In this document: in pieces, positions 6,617 to 9,845 of the stretch | Numbering within the stretch: the first letter of the stretch is position 1 | Layout of the letters: each line of letters opens with the position of its first letter | From: an uncultured Prevotellaceae bacterium | Lineage (GTDB): Bacteria > Bacteroidota > Bacteroidia > Bacteroidales > Bacteroidaceae | Assembly: GCA_946187025.1 (NCBI GenBank) | Contig: CAMHPM010000035.1 | Location: 1 to 9,845, forward strand | Direction: 5' to 3' | DNA length: 9,845 nt | Notes under the pieces: model-generated | The model's input: only the letters and a program-made list of their open reading frames with translations | Told to the model about the DNA's origin: nothing | Database searches by the model: none | Made by a program: the position numbers and the translations under genes

Positions 6617-6630
6617 CATTATATATAATG
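6617..6630. repeat. 14-base perfect AT-rich palindrome
   Basis: CATTATATATAATG is its own reverse complement. GTGCAT (6614-6619) and ATGCAC (6634-6639) form a wider, overlapping inverted repeat around it. It lies about 90-105 bases upstream of the -33 box of the ATPase promoter. It may be a regulator site; there is no T-tract to make it a terminator. Confidence 0.5.
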
Positions 6631-6718
6631 TATATGCACAAAACGGCGCTATTTGTTCCTATTGTGGGCACGAAAGCAGAAAAAAATAAAATAAATCGCA
6701 AATTTTTGCCAACTCTAC

Positions 6719-6749
6719 TTTGCAAATCCAACTTTTATTCGTAACTTTG
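6719..6749 (+). promoter_or_regulatory. promoter of the ATPase gene
   Basis: TTTG (6719-6722), a 19-base spacer and TAACTTTG (6742-6749): perfect in both boxes for the Bacteroidota consensus. Transcription would begin near 6755, giving a leader of about 100 bases before the ATG at 6856. The leader holds the CCACGTGG palindrome close to the start site. Confidence 0.85.
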
Positions 6750-6855
6750 CAGTCCAAACCACGTGGCTCATTGCCTGCCGCCGAAGTTAGGGACAAAGAA
6801 AACAAAGCACGAGTGAAGAATTAACAAGAATATAAAACCATAAAAAAAGAGTAAT

Positions 6856-8037
6856 ATGGAGTCTTTCTTCCGTACACACAAATACCTGGTAGAGCATCTG
6901 GATGCTCCCGTTCGTCGTGACCTCATGGACGAGATTGACTGGAAACGTCGCATGATTGGTATCAAGGGCGCTCGTGGTGTGGGTAAGACCACGTTCCTGT
7001 TGCAGTATGCAAAGGAACACTATTCGCCCGACGACCACCAGTGTTTGTACATCAACACAAATAATTTCTATGTCCAGAACATTGGAATCTCGGCCTTTGC
7101 TGGCGAGTTCTATCACAACGGAGGCAAGGTGCTGCTGATCGACCAGGTGTTCAAACAGCCCGATTGGAGCCACCAGCTGCGCGAGTGCTACGACCGCTAC
7201 CCTGGCCTGAGAATCATATTCACAGGCTCGTCGGTGATGAGGCTGAAGGAGGAAAACCCGGAGCTGAACGGAATCGTTGATTCCTACAACCTCCGCGGAT
7301 TCTCGTTCCGAGAGTTCTACAACCTGCGCACCGGCCAGTATATCCCGGCATACAAACTCGAAGACATACTCGAACACCACGTCGAGATAGCAAAGAAAAT
7401 CGTGGAGAAGGGAAGTCCGCGCACTTACTTCCAGGAGTATCTGCACCACGGATTCTACCCATTCTTCCTCGAAAAGACCAACTACTCGGAGAACCTGCTC
7501 AAGACCATGAACATGATGATCGAGGTCGATGTGCTGCAGATAAAGCAGATAGAACTGAAATACCTGCCAAAGATAAAGCAGATGTTCTACCTCCTGACCA
7601 ACAGCGGCAGCAGTGTGCCAAACATCAGTCAGCTGGCACAAGAGCTGGGCATGAGCCGCGCCACCGTGATGAACTACATCAAGTACCTGATGGAAGCACG
7701 CCTGGTAAACATGATATACTCCAAGGGCGACGAGTTCCCGAAGAAGCCGGCACGTGTGCTGCTCCACAACTCCAACCTCATGTACAGCTTCTATCCACAG
7801 CGGTTCGACGACCACGATGTGCTCGAAACCTTCTTCTGCAACACCGTGTGGAAGGACCACAAAGTGAACAAAGCCGGCAACATCTGCTCCTTCCTCGTCG
7901 ATGGCCAGCAGGAGTTCCGCGTCATCGAGCACGGCACCAAACTCAAAAGCAAGTCGAAAGTAATCTTCGCCGTCAACCAAATGGAGATAGGCGAAGGCAA
8001 CCAAATCCCATTGTGGCTGTTCGGATTTCTCTATTGA
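6856..8037 (+). CDS. AAA family ATPase, AAA_14/DUF4143 type, with altered Walker B
   Basis: A 393-residue protein of the ATP-binding AAA_14 plus DUF4143 group common in Bacteroidota; the cellular role of the group is poorly known. The Walker A motif is GARGVGKTT (38-46). Walker B is VLLID (92-96), and the next residue is Gln97, where the family normally has the catalytic Glu (IDEVH). TGSS (123-126) is the conserved segment after beta-strand 4. A winged-helix segment follows at about 255-285 (SQLAQELGMSRATVMNYIKYL). The C-terminal DUF4143 domain, a nuclease-like fold in relatives, reads SFLVDGQQEFRVIEHGTK (345-362), where I recall DFLV...FE in relatives, so its acidic residues look replaced. 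Slow or absent ATP hydrolysis with retained binding is therefore possible, acting as an ATP-dependent switch; this is inference. It has a strong own promoter and is followed after 35 bases by a small unrecognised gene. Confidence 0.88.
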   Translation: MESFFRTHKYLVEHLDAPVRRDLMDEIDWKRRMIGIKGARGVGKTTFLLQYAKEHYSPDDHQCLYINTNNFYVQNIGISAFAGEFYHNGGKVLLIDQVFKQPDWSHQLRECYDRYPGLRIIFTGSSVMRLKEENPELNGIVDSYNLRGFSFREFYNLRTGQYIPAYKLEDILEHHVEIAKKIVEKGSPRTYFQEYLHHGFYPFFLEKTNYSENLLKTMNMMIEVDVLQIKQIELKYLPKIKQMFYLLTNSGSSVPNISQLAQELGMSRATVMNYIKYLMEARLVNMIYSKGDEFPKKPARVLLHNSNLMYSFYPQRFDDHDVLETFFCNTVWKDHKVNKAGNICSFLVDGQQEFRVIEHGTKLKSKSKVIFAVNQMEIGEGNQIPLWLFGFLY

Positions 8038-8072
8038 TTTAATGAATAATTAGCAAAGCCTCAATACAGAAT

Positions 8073-8537
8073 ATGACCCAACTGTCAGAAACCGACCACA
8101 AGGCTCAGATAGCGGCAATGAAAGCATTCGACGAACAAATGCCATGTGTAGGTATCTTTTGGTACGACCCTTCCGACAACCAACTATTTGGCGTAAGGAA
8201 AAAGGAAGTAACACCAAAGATGGCCGAAGATGCAGCTGTGAAAGGAGTGCCATTCATCAATTATCCGCATCTACACCGTCAGATTTGGGCTAAAGAATAC
8301 TTCCGTGCACAGGCAACCCACGAGGACACGAAGTTCAAAGGCGACTACACTCAGGTGCCGCGCGGACGTGTGACTTGGACCATCGACAAGTTCATTGTGC
8401 TTGTTGGACATTGGGCTGAACCTATACAAGAAGAGTTGTCGGAACTGATAGAGCAAGAGTTTTCGCTGCCCTACTTTGAGTTCGTTTACGACGAACACTG
8501 GGACTTAGGGCACGGATGGTCGGGCGACATGAAATAG
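8073..8537 (+). CDS. conserved-looking hypothetical protein, 154 residues
   Basis: I do not recognise a named domain. The protein appears cytoplasmic: no signal peptide, no membrane segment, mixed alpha/beta composition. The first half contains MPCVGIFWYDPSDNQLFGVRKKEV, a strand-turn-strand pattern beginning near residue 23. The middle has INYPHLHRQIWAKEYF (62-77) and FKGDYTQVPRGRVTW (88-102). The end is rich in aromatic and acidic residues (FEFVYDEHWDLGHGWSG). The His, Asp and Glu content of HLHRQ and DEHWDLGHGW could bind a metal, which is speculation. The coding pattern is clean, with normal codon use like the flanking genes, and the gene sits 35 bases after the ATPase and 48 bases before the oxidoreductase with no terminator visible. 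Co-transcription with the ATPase is likely. It may be a functional partner of the ATPase, but proximity is the only evidence. Confidence 0.8.
   Translation: MTQLSETDHKAQIAAMKAFDEQMPCVGIFWYDPSDNQLFGVRKKEVTPKMAEDAAVKGVPFINYPHLHRQIWAKEYFRAQATHEDTKFKGDYTQVPRGRVTWTIDKFIVLVGHWAEPIQEELSELIEQEFSLPYFEFVYDEHWDLGHGWSGDMK

Positions 8538-9845
<1,308 letters not shown>

Larger units (their letters stand above)
6263..6855. other. 593-base regulatory intergenic region between divergent units
   Basis: No convincing protein gene is seen here. It separates the minus-strand HU-hydrolase pair from the plus-strand ATPase gene. It holds imperfect 22-base repeats (6306-6373), a large inverted repeat (6346-6502) enclosing the minus-strand promoter, a stretch of fairly GC-rich unassigned sequence (6503-6616), a 14-base AT palindrome (6617-6630), the plus-strand ATPase promoter (6719-6749) and a leader of about 100 bases containing the 8-base palindrome CCACGTGG (6759-6766). 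A 40-codon frame at 6506-6628 is discussed as a finding. Confidence 0.8.

Noticed and set aside
6787..8004. Long minus-strand open frame (405 codons) opposite the ATPase
   Set aside because: The plus strand carries clear Walker motifs and a perfect promoter; the antisense frame is a by-product of its codon use.

Overview
The window looks like chromosomal DNA from a member of the Bacteroidales with moderate G+C, of the Prevotella, Bacteroides or Muribaculaceae kind; the genus cannot be fixed from the sequence. Evidence: several intergenic regions carry the Bacteroidota promoter pattern (TTTG, a 19-20 base spacer, TAnnTTTG); the release factor, the HU-like protein with an HU-HIG-type fold, the AAA ATPase and the pyruvate:ferredoxin oxidoreductase all read as Bacteroidota family members; and the tRNA gene does not encode its CCA end.

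Left part, minus strand (positions 1-2605): prfA (peptide chain release factor 1) is followed by a sodium:alanine symporter family transporter gene with a frameshift, then by the first 29 codons of a KefB-type cation:proton antiporter that runs off the left edge. Gaps of 24 and 4 bases suggest one transcription unit. Upstream of prfA lies a minus-strand tRNA-Val(CAC) with its own promoter and a strong hairpin terminator. A divergent promoter region then leads to a plus-strand, membrane-anchored neutral zinc metallopeptidase (YpfJ-like), which ends at a terminator shared with the converging gene.

Middle part, minus strand (3994-6262): an HU-like DNA-binding protein with an extra C-terminal helix-turn-helix segment is followed after 31 bases by a secreted alpha/beta hydrolase of the bacterial (subtype B-like) tannase family with a recognisable Ser-Asp-His triad. 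The pair is probably one operon.

The 593-base gap at 6263-6855 is the most unusual stretch. The only convincing minus-strand promoter for the HU-hydrolase pair lies entirely inside an AT-rich 77-base segment flanked by perfect 23-base inverted repeats, or 40-base repeats with four mismatches. This is the architecture of an invertible (phase-variable) promoter. The segment also carries helically spaced repeats of about 21 bases and an inner 9-base inverted repeat overlapping the promoter. Inversion is an inference; no recombinase gene is present here.

Right part, plus strand (6719-9845): a textbook promoter drives an AAA/DUF4143-type ATPase whose Walker B glutamate is replaced by glutamine and whose C-terminal domain lacks the usual acidic residues. 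It is followed by an unrecognised 154-residue protein and by the first 420 codons of pyruvate:ferredoxin oxidoreductase, which runs off the right edge.
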